Positions 1 to 9,242 are shown, counted from the first letter of the stretch. The stretch is 64,000 nt of DNA from Chryseobacterium rhizosphaerae (GCF_003385455.1 NZ_QNUF01000015.1:1-64000), one strand, 5' to 3'. The notes: generated from the letters alone by a model not told the origin. Made by a program: numbers and translations.

Positions 1-83
1 TTATATATTTTTACATAATTAATATTTTAAATTATATATATTTCCTATCTTAGTGAAAAATTAGATAGATTTAATTTAATAAC

Positions 84-767
84 ATGAAAACAAAAACTAT
101 TTTTTTGACCGCACTTGCTTTTTATGGAAGTTTAAGTGCTCAGGTGGGAATTAACACAACAACTCCTACTCAGACATTAGATGTAAATGGACAGGTAAGA
201 GTAAGAGGGTTGGCAAATCCTGATAAAAAAATTGTTTCGGCAGATGCACAGGGTGTTCTAATCCTAATGTCCCCTGAAGAAATTTTTTCTCCCAAAGCTA
301 TACTCAACACTTCTACATCCCCTACTGAACAGCGGTCAACTATTTATGAAGGAAAGTGCTTCCAGCCTTCAGATAATGCCTCTTCATGTACGGTTATTGT
401 CAATCATTACAGTTCATGTGCCGGTTTTACCAATGCTGTGGATACCCAAATCGTAGTTGGACAGGGCATTAATACAGGAAACGGACAGTTCTTAGGAACC
501 TGGTCAGCCCGATTTATCGACAATAAAGGGTTTGCCGGCACAGCACCTGTAGCCAATCAGATCCCTCCCGATTATCCAAGAATCTCCTATCCTAGTGCCA
601 ACATGGCCAATTATCTGGGAAGCGGATCATTCTCCGGACAATGTAATACCGACCTGGTAACTACCATTAATCAGACTACCGGGGATATCAAAATAGAATC
701 TGTAAAACGAAGCATGTTTGCACACCTTGTCTACCTTATTTCGGTAGCCCGTTCAAAAAGTCTATAA
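84..767 (+). CDS. Secreted protein with VGINT-type N-terminus
   Basis: A 227-residue protein with a typical signal peptide (residues 1 to about 19, ending near SLSAQ). The mature N-terminus VGINTTTPTQTLDVNG is common at the start of exported Flavobacteriia surface proteins, where it resembles tail-fibre head domains. The rest contains five or so Cys residues and no catalytic motif that I recognise. The same N-terminal motif recurs in the two secreted proteins at 37.8-40 kb. A hairpin terminator follows directly, so it is probably monocistronic. Function unknown; secretion is well supported. Confidence 0.8.
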   Translation: MKTKTIFLTALAFYGSLSAQVGINTTTPTQTLDVNGQVRVRGLANPDKKIVSADAQGVLILMSPEEIFSPKAILNTSTSPTEQRSTIYEGKCFQPSDNASSCTVIVNHYSSCAGFTNAVDTQIVVGQGINTGNGQFLGTWSARFIDNKGFAGTAPVANQIPPDYPRISYPSANMANYLGSGSFSGQCNTDLVTTINQTTGDIKIESVKRSMFAHLVYLISVARSKSL

Positions 768-789
768 TATATATAATTGATTTCAATGA

Positions 790-822
790 AGAGCCGCAAT
801 ATTTTATTGGGGCTCTTTTTTT
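790..822 (+). terminator. Rho-independent terminator of the first secreted protein gene
   Basis: A 6-bp stem, AGAGCC (790-795) pairing with GGCTCT (811-816), is followed by a T run. It lies 22 bases after the stop codon. Confidence 0.75.
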
Positions 823-1027
823 AGAAAAAACAGGGTAAAGAAGCAGTCAAAGTGGTTATGAAGGCCGTTAGATGTTTTATGTTCAGCAGTGTAATTCATT
901 GATAAGCCGTTTTTGTTGTCCATCAATTATAATCAAACTTCAATCTCCTTTTGTACATTTGCTTAATAATACAGGTATACTCCACTCTACTTGACCGGAT
1001 TTTAAATATAAACCAGCAGCTATCCCC

Positions 1028-1393
1028 ATGACCACCAGAAAAGAAAATTCAACAAATAATCACAATGAAATGTATTGGAAAAGTAATTGTGGACTGTCTG
1101 TTACTTTAGCCATGATAGGGGGAAGATGGAAAATTAATATCCTTACCTATCTGCTGAACTACCCAAAGCTTCGGTATTCTGAACTTAAAGAAAAGCTTAT
1201 TGGTATTTCCGAGCGGGTACTCAGTGCGAAGTTAAAAGAGCTTGAAAATGATGCGCTGATAGAAAAGATTGAATATGAAGGTTTCCCTCCTAAGGTAGAA
1301 TACATTCTGACAGAAAAAGGAAAGTCTTTGAAAGAAATCCTTGACTTGATGGACCGCTGGGGAGATCAGGTCATCGAAAAACAAGATGAATAA
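1028..1393 (+). CDS. HxlR-family winged-helix transcriptional regulator
   Basis: 121 residues, the usual HxlR length. The family pattern is clear: Cys21 followed by the GGRWK motif (31-35), then a winged helix with recognition-helix text SERVLSAKLKELE and the wing PPKVEYILTEKG. HxlR proteins act as cytoplasmic dimers, and some sense electrophiles or oxidants through the N-terminal Cys. It faces the DoxX gene convergently, and such regulators often control small redox or quinone genes, but no target site is visible. A possible -7 element (TACATTTG, 954-961) lies upstream. Confidence 0.9.
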   Translation: MTTRKENSTNNHNEMYWKSNCGLSVTLAMIGGRWKINILTYLLNYPKLRYSELKEKLIGISERVLSAKLKELENDALIEKIEYEGFPPKVEYILTEKGKSLKEILDLMDRWGDQVIEKQDE

Positions 1394-1409
1394 GCCTGTG
1401 AATTATAAA

Positions 1410-1446
1410 CCACGAATACACGGATAAGACATTCGCACATTCGTGG
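1410..1446. repeat. Intergenic inverted repeat CCACGAAT...ATTCGTGG
   Basis: CCACGAAT (1410-1417) is mirrored by ATTCGTGG (1439-1446) in the short gap between two convergent genes. Repeats of this type recur between genes in Chryseobacterium genomes (from memory, not checked). It could act as a bidirectional transcription stop, though a T run is missing. Confidence 0.5.
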
Positions 1447-1495
1447 CTCAAACAAAAAGGCTATCTTAATTTTGAGATGATCTTTTTATTACTAC

Positions 1496-1867
1496 TCAGA
1501 CCATAATTTTAAAGTTCTTATCGAGTACCAGCAAGACAACTGAAATAATACACATCAGTAAAGAATTATAATAATGATTGTATTCATTGTGAGCCATGTG
1601 AGCTGTGAAAGCTCCTATTGCAAAGGGAAATAAATACAGCGCTGCTATATTTCTAAACTGAGGTTTAAACAGGCCTACCACCAACAACACAACTCCCAGT
1701 AATTCCAACGCTCCTATAAGAATGGTCGAAGGGGTATTGAACCCTAAAGACTTCATACTTTGCATCATGGAGGTCTTCTGAAAGACTTTATACAAAGAAG
1801 CATACCCAAAAACATACAGATAATAGGCATAGCCCACCCAATAAATAACGGTTTTAATAATTTCCAT
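1496..1867 (-). CDS. DoxX-like small integral membrane protein
   Basis: 123 residues with four hydrophobic segments (about 8-25, 48-66, 72-90 and 100-118), the DoxX/DoxD topology. The pattern GYASLYKVFQ followed by GALELLGVVLLVVGLF matches the DoxX-like family. These inner-membrane proteins are linked loosely to quinone or thiol redox stress; the exact role is unknown. It is convergent with the HxlR regulator. Confidence 0.8.
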   Translation of the reverse strand: MEIIKTVIYWVGYAYYLYVFGYASLYKVFQKTSMMQSMKSLGFNTPSTILIGALELLGVVLLVVGLFKPQFRNIAALYLFPFAIGAFTAHMAHNEYNHYYNSLLMCIISVVLLVLDKNFKIMV

Positions 1868-2045
1868 TTCTTTTTTTTACAAATTTCATAAAAAGAAATA
1901 TTTTTCCTGTTTACTTACTAAATTGTAGGGAAAGGGAAATTTTGAGGAAAAATGCTGATCTTTATATAAGATCTATAAAAGTTAGACTGCCAGAGCATGA
2001 AAATCAAAGTCGGGGTATTATATTATTGAAAAAAATTGGAATCAT

Positions 2046-2729
2046 TTACATGAAATTGGCTATCTGTGTCAGCATTTTAAAATTGAGCACCTGTATTTTC
2101 CGGCCTTCCATTAAGATAAGCTGATCTTTTTTAAAATCATGAAGTATGCGGGCCAATGTTTCATTTGCCGTACCAGCCATATTGGCTAAGTCTGCACGGG
2201 ACAGGGTAATGAATACAGGGTCCTCTGTTCCGCTCCCTGTATATTTATTATGCAAAATAAGGAGGCTGAGTGCTACCCTTTCTCTGACCGTACGTTGTGA
2301 CAATACCGTCATCAAGTTTGCCATCACACTGAACTCATGGCTTAGGCTTCTTAAAAGCAATCTTGAAAATACTACGGAAGTATCAAGTAACTTGAGAAAG
2401 TCTTCTTTTGAAATAAATGAGATGATCGAATTCTCAAGAGCCTGTGTGGTATCTCCATAGCATTCATTGCTCAAAATAGCTGAATACCCGAAAAACTCCC
2501 CTGAATTGTAAATATAAATGATCTGCTCCCTCCCCTCATTATCTACTTTATACTTTTTTACTTTTCCTGCTTTTAAATAAAAAATACCACTGGGTATAGT
2601 TCCATCAGTAAATATCGCATCATTTTTGCGATAATTCCTATTCTGCATCACGCCCTGAAGCAGTTCTTTATCACTGTCCGGCAGTTCGTCAAAAAGGTAT
2701 TGATTATTAAAGATAAATTTTGAAATCAT
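2046..2729 (-). CDS. Crp/Fnr-family transcriptional regulator with FNR-type recognition helix
   Basis: 227 residues: a cyclic-nucleotide-binding-like beta barrel (about 20-130), a long dimerisation helix, and a C-terminal HTH (about 150-225). The recognition helix contains ETLARIL, which keeps the Glu and Arg that FNR uses to read TTGA half-sites. Only one Cys is present, in ECYGD, so a 4Fe-4S cluster of the FNR type is unlikely and the signal is unknown. It is divergent from the gcvH operon, and a near-consensus FNR box lies between them (2768-2781), which suggests direct control of that operon and perhaps of itself. Confidence 0.9.
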   Translation of the reverse strand: MISKFIFNNQYLFDELPDSDKELLQGVMQNRNYRKNDAIFTDGTIPSGIFYLKAGKVKKYKVDNEGREQIIYIYNSGEFFGYSAILSNECYGDTTQALENSIISFISKEDFLKLLDTSVVFSRLLLRSLSHEFSVMANLMTVLSQRTVRERVALSLLILHNKYTGSGTEDPVFITLSRADLANMAGTANETLARILHDFKKDQLILMEGRKIQVLNFKMLTQIANFM

Positions 2730-2767
2730 AGGTTACAACAAAATTACGCAATTTTCAGCTATACAAT

Positions 2768-2781
2768 TTGACTTAAATCAA
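2768..2781. promoter_or_regulatory. FNR-like box TTGACTTAAATCAA
   Basis: TTGAC-TTAA-ATCAA differs by one base from the FNR consensus TTGAT-N4-ATCAA. It sits between the divergent Crp/Fnr regulator, whose recognition helix carries the matching E..R residues, and the gcvH operon. A second dyad, GATCTAGATC (2792-2801) within ACGAT...ATCGT (2790-2806), lies next to it. Its role in regulation is inferred. Confidence 0.6.
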
Positions 2782-2960
2782 ATTTTATAACGATCTAGAT
2801 CATCGTAAGTCTCAGCTAAACGATCTACTTTTACACAAGCAATTAAATTGACTTTAACATATCCTACTAAGAGCACAAATAAAGTCTTTTGCAGGCTATG
2901 AAATTTAGACAGAGGGCCAGTCCTGCTGAATACATCAATTAAATAAAGAATTATAAAAAA

Positions 2961-3341
2961 ATGAAGATTCCTGAAAACCTCTTGTATACGGAGGACCATG
3001 AATGGGTAAGATTAGAAAATAATACAGCCTATATTGGAATTACCGATTTTGCACAACATGAATTAGGTGATATTGTTTATATTGAAATCGAGACCCTGGG
3101 GGAAAATTTAAAACAGCATGAGGTATTTGGAAGTGTGGAAGCCGTAAAAACCGTATCAGACCTTTTCCTGCCTGTTCCCGGAGAAATACTGGAGATTAAT
3201 CCCAAACTGGAAACCAACCCGGAACTTGTGAATACGGATCCCTATGGAGAAGGCTGGATGATCAAAATCAGAATCGAAAATATTTTTGATACAGAAGGGT
3301 TATTAAGAGCCAAGTCTTATGCCTCCTTGATTGGTCAATAA
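2961..3341 (+). CDS. gcvH: Glycine cleavage system H protein
   Basis: 126 residues, the normal GcvH length. The lipoyl-domain hairpin is intact with FGSVEAVKTVSD, and Lys63 is the residue that carries the lipoyl group; the Glu three positions before it is also kept. GcvH shuttles the aminomethyl group between the P, T and L proteins in the cytoplasm. No gcvP or gcvT is nearby. It is instead the first gene of an operon with a degenerate paralogue and a methyltransferase, behind an FNR-like box, so it may be an accessory copy and not the housekeeping one. Confidence 0.92.
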   Translation: MKIPENLLYTEDHEWVRLENNTAYIGITDFAQHELGDIVYIEIETLGENLKQHEVFGSVEAVKTVSDLFLPVPGEILEINPKLETNPELVNTDPYGEGWMIKIRIENIFDTEGLLRAKSYASLIGQ

Positions 3342-3394
3342 TGGAAAACCTGATCACAAAGAAATAGCATTCATAAAAAATAGATTTGATTCCT

Positions 3395-3766
3395 ATGCTT
3401 ATTCCTAAAAATCTTTATTATACTGAAAATCACTTATGGCTTAGAAAAATAGGATTGTATGATTTTTGCATAGGCATTACCGATTTTGCCCAAAAGGAAA
3501 TAGGTGAGATCAATCTCATTGAATTCAATCTGGAGGAAAATACCATAGAAGAAAAAAAAACATGGGGCTTTGTTTATGGAACTCACAAAACGTTCCCCCT
3601 TATTTTACCCAATGAATTTACCATTACAGATGTCAATATCATGCTGAACGAAAATCCTTCACATATCAATATAGCTCCTTATAGCTATTGGTTTTTAAGT
3701 ATTTCAGCCGATATTTGCACCAGTGAGTTTTTGACTAATAAAGAATATATTCAACTTATCAAATGA
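3395..3766 (+). CDS. Degenerate GcvH-like protein
   Basis: From the ATG at 3395, 123 residues (a TTG at 3386 would add three). It parallels the preceding GcvH: LYYTENHLWLR, CIGITDFAQKEIGEI and a hairpin WGFVYGTHKTFPLILP. A Lys (65) is kept at the hairpin turn, shifted by one residue relative to GcvH, but the Glu three before it is replaced, so normal lipoylation is doubtful. The C-terminal half has diverged. It looks like a duplication that was retained for another role, possibly as a binding partner of GcvH. Its stop overlaps the start of the next gene (ATGA), which indicates translational coupling. Confidence 0.75.
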   Translation: MLIPKNLYYTENHLWLRKIGLYDFCIGITDFAQKEIGEINLIEFNLEENTIEEKKTWGFVYGTHKTFPLILPNEFTITDVNIMLNENPSHINIAPYSYWFLSISADICTSEFLTNKEYIQLIK

Positions 3767-4359
3767 TTTTTAATGATCTCAAATTAAATCTTGATGTTAA
3801 AGACAGCACTTTTAATGAACTTTACCCTAGTCATATAAAAGAGCTGGCAAGCCGTCATTGGACCCCCATTGCTGTTGCCAGACTGGCCGCCGAATATCTC
3901 GCTCAGAAGCCTGATACTAAAATATTGGATATTGGTGCCGGTGTCGGAAAGTTTTGCCTGGTGGGAGCAGCCTCTACCAAAGGGATGTTTTTCGGTGTCG
4001 AACAAAGAGCTTCCCTCACGAAGATCTCAAAAAAAATAGCTTCCCGTAATAAAATCAATAACGTAGAGTTTATCCATGCCAATATCAATGAAATTTCCTT
4101 TTTGGATTATGATGCCTTCTACTTTTTTAATTCTTTTTATGAAAACATAGATACCACATGTTTAATCGACAATACGGTAATGCCGGAGAAAGATCTATAT
4201 TATGCTTATTCCGACTATGTAAAAGAACAACTTGATAAAACTCCTGTAGGAACCCGCCTGGTTACGTATTGGAGTAAATGGGATGAGATTCCTAGCAGTT
4301 TTGATATCGTTGGTACCGACTGTAATGGATTACTGAACTTCTGGAAGAAAACAGTATAA
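3763..4359 (+). CDS. Class I SAM-dependent methyltransferase
   Basis: 198 residues. The SAM-binding motif I is ILDIGAGVGKF (54-64), followed by an acidic motif II region (FFGVEQR) and a later strand DAFYFFNSFYEN. The fold is a cytoplasmic class I methyltransferase; the substrate cannot be read from sequence. It overlaps the degenerate gcvH gene by four bases, so the three genes 2961-4359 form one operon. A protein or small-molecule target linked to the GcvH pair is possible but not shown. Confidence 0.8.
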   Translation: MIFNDLKLNLDVKDSTFNELYPSHIKELASRHWTPIAVARLAAEYLAQKPDTKILDIGAGVGKFCLVGAASTKGMFFGVEQRASLTKISKKIASRNKINNVEFIHANINEISFLDYDAFYFFNSFYENIDTTCLIDNTVMPEKDLYYAYSDYVKEQLDKTPVGTRLVTYWSKWDEIPSSFDIVGTDCNGLLNFWKKTV

Positions 4360-4527
4360 TCAATTCCGAAATGAATGGTGCCTGTCTAATGACAGCAGGT
4401 TACCCCAATTCAGAAAGCAGATAGATCACTAAGATTCTATAGACCTTCTGATTACACAACTGACAAATCAGCAATTAAGGCAGTATTGCCCATGATATGC
4501 GGTCTGGATATTATATATTTTTTTGGG

Positions 4528-4564
4528 AGTATTACTACAATCTTTTTTGTAGTAATACTTTTTT
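4528..4564 (+). terminator. Strong rho-independent terminator
   Basis: A perfect 13-bp stem (4528-4540 with 4547-4559), six-base loop TCTTTT, then a T run. It separates the gcvH operon from the DUF1275 gene. Confidence 0.85.
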
Positions 4565-4641
4565 CTTAGAGAAATGAGCTTAAATATAATGATGCTTCTT
4601 TCCAAAATTGAAGGCTTTTATTTTTAAATAATACAGAACAG

Positions 4642-5367
4642 ATGTTTCGGCATAAAGGGAAAAGAAGAACCTATTTCCATAATTTAAAACTTGCATCAGC
4701 TCTTTCTTTTGTAGCGGGTACAGTAAATATTGTAGGGGTATTATCTGTAAAGATCCTCACTACCAATATAACGGGACACTTTGCTTTTTTTTCCGAGGAA
4801 ATATTATTTAAGAAACACCTCCCGGCTTTTATATATCTGCTTTTCATATTCTTTTTCCTAATGGGCTCTTTTATCTCCAGCTTTATTGTTGAATTTTTAT
4901 CAGCTCATAATAAAAAGCGCCCGCATCTGGTTCCTATTCTCATAGAAACCGGACTTCTCACCTTTGTAGGATTATCGGGTTTTAAAGAAATGAAGCTTAT
5001 CAGTTCACAGGATAGTATTGCTTACATACTTCTTTTTGCAATGGGAATCCAAAACTCTTTGGTTACCAGAGTATCTCTGTCGGTAGTGCGAACAACTCAT
5101 CTTACAGGTTTATTTACCGATCTGGGAATTGACCTATCACAATTGTTTTTTAAGAACGTAGGTGCAAGACATCGGCAGATTAAAAGAAGCATTTTTTTGA
5201 AACTTGCCATTATCCTATGCTTTTTCTGTGGATGCATTATAGGCGGATTATTATACAAAGTATTCTATATAAAGACTTTATTATTTACCTCCGGATTTCT
5301 TCTTTTTATAGTCTGGAGTGACAGTATTTTATACCGTTATTATTATCTGAAAAGAAAATTAAGATAA
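4642..5367 (+). CDS. YoaK/DUF1275 family membrane protein
   Basis: 241 residues with six or seven transmembrane segments. The family landmarks are visible: AGTVNIVGVLSVKILTTNITGH near the N-terminus and MGIQNSLVTRVSLSVVRTTHLTG in the middle, followed by GLFTDLG. DUF1275 (YoaK) proteins are inner-membrane proteins of unknown transport function. It stands alone between a terminator and a long intergenic stretch. Confidence 0.85.
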   Translation: MFRHKGKRRTYFHNLKLASALSFVAGTVNIVGVLSVKILTTNITGHFAFFSEEILFKKHLPAFIYLLFIFFFLMGSFISSFIVEFLSAHNKKRPHLVPILIETGLLTFVGLSGFKEMKLISSQDSIAYILLFAMGIQNSLVTRVSLSVVRTTHLTGLFTDLGIDLSQLFFKNVGARHRQIKRSIFLKLAIILCFFCGCIIGGLLYKVFYIKTLLFTSGFLLFIVWSDSILYRYYYLKRKLR

Positions 5368-5789
5368 GTCGTATGATAAACTTCCGGTGGTAACAAAACC
5401 AGCAAGTTCCTGAATGATTTGTATACTCCCAACTCTCTAAGTCTTTGTTAAGTTTGTGTATCAAATGTAATGTATGTAATGACTGGGCAGCTGTTACAAA
5501 ATGTTCACAGTCCTTAAAATTGAGTAGCAGCTGCTTCAGTTTTTATCAATCTATTAACAGGCAAAAACCCTAACTTCTAAATAAATAATTTAAAAGTTAT
5601 AGACTTCTGTAGTAGGGAATACAATATATCTATGAATTACAAAAAACTTCTTTTTCGCACTTATGTAGATACACACATTGTCGTCCTTTAATCTCTCCTT
5701 TTAGAAATTAACCGCCCCTGTTGTATGATCAAACCTATTAAATCCTAATAAAAATCAGGTTTTCCGGGTAAAATAACGCTTTCCCAATG
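5368..5789. other. Long intergenic region, nothing recognised
   Basis: About 420 bases with no convincing reading frame, RNA gene or strong hairpin on either strand. It ends in the promoter of the PepSY gene. Confidence 0.5.
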
Positions 5790-5819
5790 TTTGGAATTAT
5801 ACAAATAAAGCTATATTTG
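5790..5819 (+). promoter_or_regulatory. Bacteroidota-type promoter of the PepSY-TonB operon
   Basis: TTTG at 5790-5793 and TATATTTG at 5812-5819 are separated by 18 bases. This fits the Bacteroidota pattern (-33 TTTG and -7 TAnnTTTG). The start codon follows 40 bases later. Confidence 0.6.
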
Positions 5820-5858
5820 CAGTTCATTTATTTTTAATAAGACTAAATAACAATAAAA

Positions 5859-7067
5859 ATGCAGCAGACCGGTAAAAAGAAGTCAAAGGGAACCTTCAAA
5901 AAATATATTCTGAAAGCTCATCTGTGGCTTGGCCTGCTTTCCGGCATTATTGTGCTGATTGTTTCTCTTTCAGGGGCTTTTTTTGTTTTCAATGAAGATA
6001 TTACGGCTGCATTGCGTAAGGAACATACTTTCCATGGGGAAAAAGATATTCAGCATAAGAAGCCTATCCCTATCCGAGAGCTAAAAGACCTGGTCAATGC
6101 CCAGTTGAAAAATGAGATCGTAAAAACAGAGGAGGTTACCATTCCTATAGACCCTGCCCGCTCCTACCAATTCAGTCTTCTTAAAGTTAACCGGGATGGC
6201 TGGAACCACTTCAATACTTTTATTATCTATAAAAACGTTTATGTAAACCAATATACCGGAAAAGTCCTTGAGATATACGATGTAAAAAACAATCCTTTCT
6301 TTATCTGCATGATCCTGCACCGTTCACTCCTGCTGAGCAATAAAGTTGGAGGTACTATTGTGGGGGTCTCCACGATTATCTTTGTGATCATGCTGATTAC
6401 CGGGATTATCTTGTGGTGGCCGAAGAATAAAAAGATGAGCAAACAGCGCCTATGGTTCCGTTGGGAAAAGGTAAAAGGCTGGCGACGCAAAAACTATGAT
6501 GTACACAACATCCTTGGCTTTTATTCTTCCTTTCTGGCCATTGTTGTAGCCATTACCGGGATTATGTATTCGTTCCGTATTACCCAACTGTGGTTATATG
6601 CATTACTGAACGGCTTTTCCTCTGCAACTCCGGATTACAGCCAGTACAAAACTACCGCTCCGGAATCTGTGGAAACTACAACAACGATAGACCGCATCAT
6701 AGAACAGGTAAAAACCCATTACCCGAAAGCCTATTCCTTTGGAATTGATCTGGAAGATCATGCTGAGGCAGATCACCAACACGATAACCTAAGCATCTGG
6801 ATCAAGGAAAAAGAATTCACCTATGCCGAATCTTCCATGATGATCTTCGATGAACATTCGGGGAAGATTCTCTTTAGCCGTCCTCACGAAGACAAACCTA
6901 TGGCTGAAAGGGCTACAGATGCTACCTATGACTTGCATGTGGGAGCCTTCTTCGGAATGCCCGGCAAAATACTGGCTTTTATCATGAGTCTATTCTGCGC
7001 CTCATTGCCGGTAACTGGATTTATGATCTGGTGGGGCCGAAGAAATAAAAAGAAAACAACAACCTAA
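5859..7067 (+). CDS. PepSY-associated transmembrane protein (siderophore/iron utilisation)
   Basis: 402 residues with four transmembrane segments (about 19-43, 170-192, 218-240 and 370-393). It has the PepSY_TM hallmarks: HLWLGLLSGIIVLIVSLSG at the first helix, the periplasmic repeat, DVHNILGFYSS before the third, and MIWWGRR at the end. Such inner-membrane proteins act after TonB receptors in siderophore or heme iron uptake, probably as reductases or release factors. It sits 10 bases before a TonB receptor gene and behind a clear promoter. Confidence 0.88.
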   Translation: MQQTGKKKSKGTFKKYILKAHLWLGLLSGIIVLIVSLSGAFFVFNEDITAALRKEHTFHGEKDIQHKKPIPIRELKDLVNAQLKNEIVKTEEVTIPIDPARSYQFSLLKVNRDGWNHFNTFIIYKNVYVNQYTGKVLEIYDVKNNPFFICMILHRSLLLSNKVGGTIVGVSTIIFVIMLITGIILWWPKNKKMSKQRLWFRWEKVKGWRRKNYDVHNILGFYSSFLAIVVAITGIMYSFRITQLWLYALLNGFSSATPDYSQYKTTAPESVETTTTIDRIIEQVKTHYPKAYSFGIDLEDHAEADHQHDNLSIWIKEKEFTYAESSMMIFDEHSGKILFSRPHEDKPMAERATDATYDLHVGAFFGMPGKILAFIMSLFCASLPVTGFMIWWGRRNKKKTTT

Positions 7068-7077
7068 ATCCATTATC

Positions 7078-9201
7078 ATGAAGAAACACTATATATGGCT
7101 ACCTTTAATGGCGAGCCTGAATGCCTACGGACAAACGGAAAGCCAAAACGACTCTTTGCAGACAGAAAAAACTTCAGAAATTAGCGGTATCGTTATCAAA
7201 GGAAACAAAGCAGTCTTTCAGCAGAAAGCCGATAAGATGATTTTTAATGTAGAAAATAGTGTCCTATCCGATGGAACTACTGTATTGGAATTGTTGGGTA
7301 AAACACCAGGTGTAGTGGTTTCGCAGGAAGGCGAATTATCATTACGCGGTAAGAGAGGAGTCAGTGTCATGATTAATGGTAAACTGAGCTCCCTGTCGAC
7401 TAAGGAGCTTGCTAACCTGCTGCGTTCTACCAATTCTACTTTGGTTAAGAATATTGAAATTATTGCCAACCCTTCTTCCAAATATGATGCTGCAGGAAAT
7501 GCAGGTATCATTAATATTGTCCTGAAAAAGAGCTCCCTGGAAGGAATTAGCGGCACCTATTATCTGAACGGCGGAAGAGGCCGAAAAAACAGACTTAATA
7601 CCGGGTTGAGCCTTAATTATACCCATAAGAAACTCTCTCTGCATGGGGACTATAGTTATACTTTTCGTGGGGAGGAAGAAAGACGGGACTTTAGCCAGGT
7701 TTTCTACGATGAGAAACAACCTCAGCAAATGACGCGGAAAACAGATCAGCATTCTATAACGAATGAGCCTTTAACCTCCAATAACTTTAAATTCGGAGCG
7801 GATTATGCTTTCAGTGACAAAACAAGTATCGGTGCTTTATTCGATGCTAAAATAGGACGATATGAAGATTTTTCGAAAGGTGAAAACAGTATATTTCAAC
7901 CTGCAGACCATCTGTTTGCTCAGGTAGTCTCAGATAATAAAAGCAAAGAAAACTGGTACGATTACACCTATAATCTAAAGGGAACACACATTTTCAATGA
8001 TAAAGAGTATAAGGTAGATGTAGATCTGGAATACGAAACTTCGCGTTTCACTTCCCTTCAGAATCAGTTTTCAGAGGCACTGGTAAATGAGGGAACAGAG
8101 CAGTTTAACAACAGAAGAGGCAATATCGCTTCCCGCCTGAAAGTCTTCAATGCTAAGGTAGACTTTACCCTCCCTTTTAGTGAAAGACACAGTCTGGAAA
8201 CAGGACTAAAATCCACTATAAAGTCTAATAATAACCCTTCAGAGTATTTTATACAGCAAGGTGAAGAATGGATACATGATGATCAAGCAAGTAACGAATA
8301 TGTTTACAAAGAGCAGATCCACGCATTGTATGCCAATTATAAGCTCAATCTGACGAAGTGGACTTTCCAACTGGGATTGAGAACGGAAATGACCGACACG
8401 GATATCAACCAGAAAACATCCCAGGAACAGCGAAAAAGAAATTATACGAACCTGTTCCCAAGTGCATCCATCAAATACCAGGTCAATGATCAGCATGGAC
8501 TCTATGCTTCGTACAGTAAAAGGATTAACAGGCCGAGCCACTTTGACCTCAATCCGTTCCGTTTTTATGATGATCCGTTCAACTATTGGCAAGGAAATCC
8601 AAACCTGAATCCTGAGTTTACACACGCCACAGAATTGGGGTATACCTGGGGGAAATACATTATAGCATCAGCTTACTTCAGTGTCACAAACGACGTAATG
8701 ACGGAAGTATACAACTACCAGCCGGATACAGGAATCCTGGTGAAAACTCAGGACAATCTGAACAAGTCTTATGTCTATGGTGCCAATTTAACGGCTACGA
8801 CAAAACTTTTCAACTTTTGGTCACTTACCTCCATGCTTAATGTATTCAATACTGAGTACAAAGGTAATTATCAGAATTACGCGGTAAACAGTTCACAACT
8901 TGCTTTTACGCTCAATGCTCAAAACAGTTTCAGCATTGCAAAAGGTATAAAAGCAGAGGCTAACGCCCAATATTTCTCGAAATCAAATATTGGTTTGTTT
9001 ATCCGCGATGCTTACTTTGACCTGACATTGGGAGTTTCAAAAACATTATGGAAGGATAAAGCAACATTAAAACTAGCAGTGACAGACTTATTAAAAACCA
9101 ATAATTACCGTGTAACAGGAGATAACTTCAGCTCTACTATCCGACAGAAATACAATCTGGACAGCCGAGTGGTAACCCTGTCATTCAATTACAAGCTTTA
9201 G
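7078..9201 (+). CDS. TonB-dependent outer-membrane receptor (OMP_b-brl type)
   Basis: 707 residues with a signal peptide (1 to about 18, ending NAYGQ). A plug domain follows (about 45-155; VLELLGKTPGVVVSQEGELSLRG and NPSSKYDAAGNAGIINIVLKK), then a long beta barrel to a C-terminal strand VVTLSFNYKL. There is no N-terminal carboxypeptidase-like domain. It shares a promoter with the PepSY gene, which points to ferric-siderophore or similar metal-chelate uptake. Substrate unknown. Confidence 0.88.
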   Translation: MKKHYIWLPLMASLNAYGQTESQNDSLQTEKTSEISGIVIKGNKAVFQQKADKMIFNVENSVLSDGTTVLELLGKTPGVVVSQEGELSLRGKRGVSVMINGKLSSLSTKELANLLRSTNSTLVKNIEIIANPSSKYDAAGNAGIINIVLKKSSLEGISGTYYLNGGRGRKNRLNTGLSLNYTHKKLSLHGDYSYTFRGEEERRDFSQVFYDEKQPQQMTRKTDQHSITNEPLTSNNFKFGADYAFSDKTSIGALFDAKIGRYEDFSKGENSIFQPADHLFAQVVSDNKSKENWYDYTYNLKGTHIFNDKEYKVDVDLEYETSRFTSLQNQFSEALVNEGTEQFNNRRGNIASRLKVFNAKVDFTLPFSERHSLETGLKSTIKSNNNPSEYFIQQGEEWIHDDQASNEYVYKEQIHALYANYKLNLTKWTFQLGLRTEMTDTDINQKTSQEQRKRNYTNLFPSASIKYQVNDQHGLYASYSKRINRPSHFDLNPFRFYDDPFNYWQGNPNLNPEFTHATELGYTWGKYIIASAYFSVTNDVMTEVYNYQPDTGILVKTQDNLNKSYVYGANLTATTKLFNFWSLTSMLNVFNTEYKGNYQNYAVNSSQLAFTLNAQNSFSIAKGIKAEANAQYFSKSNIGLFIRDAYFDLTLGVSKTLWKDKATLKLAVTDLLKTNNYRVTGDNFSSTIRQKYNLDSRVVTLSFNYKL

Positions 9202-9207
9202 AACATA

Positions 9208-9242
9208 AAGCCTTGTCAAGGTTAGTAACCTTGACAAGGCTT
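9208..9242. repeat. Perfect 35-bp palindrome after the TonB receptor
   Basis: Seventeen bases (9208-9224) are mirrored exactly at 9226-9242 around a single central G. It contains the arm AAGCCTTGTCAAGG. No T run follows, so it is not a typical intrinsic terminator. It may be a transcript-stabilising hairpin or a repeat. Confidence 0.6.

Noticed and set aside
2961..3766. GcvH-like pair as sulfur-oxidation lipoate-binding proteins (sHdr system)
   Set aside because: No hdr-like, lipoate ligase or sulfurtransferase genes lie nearby.
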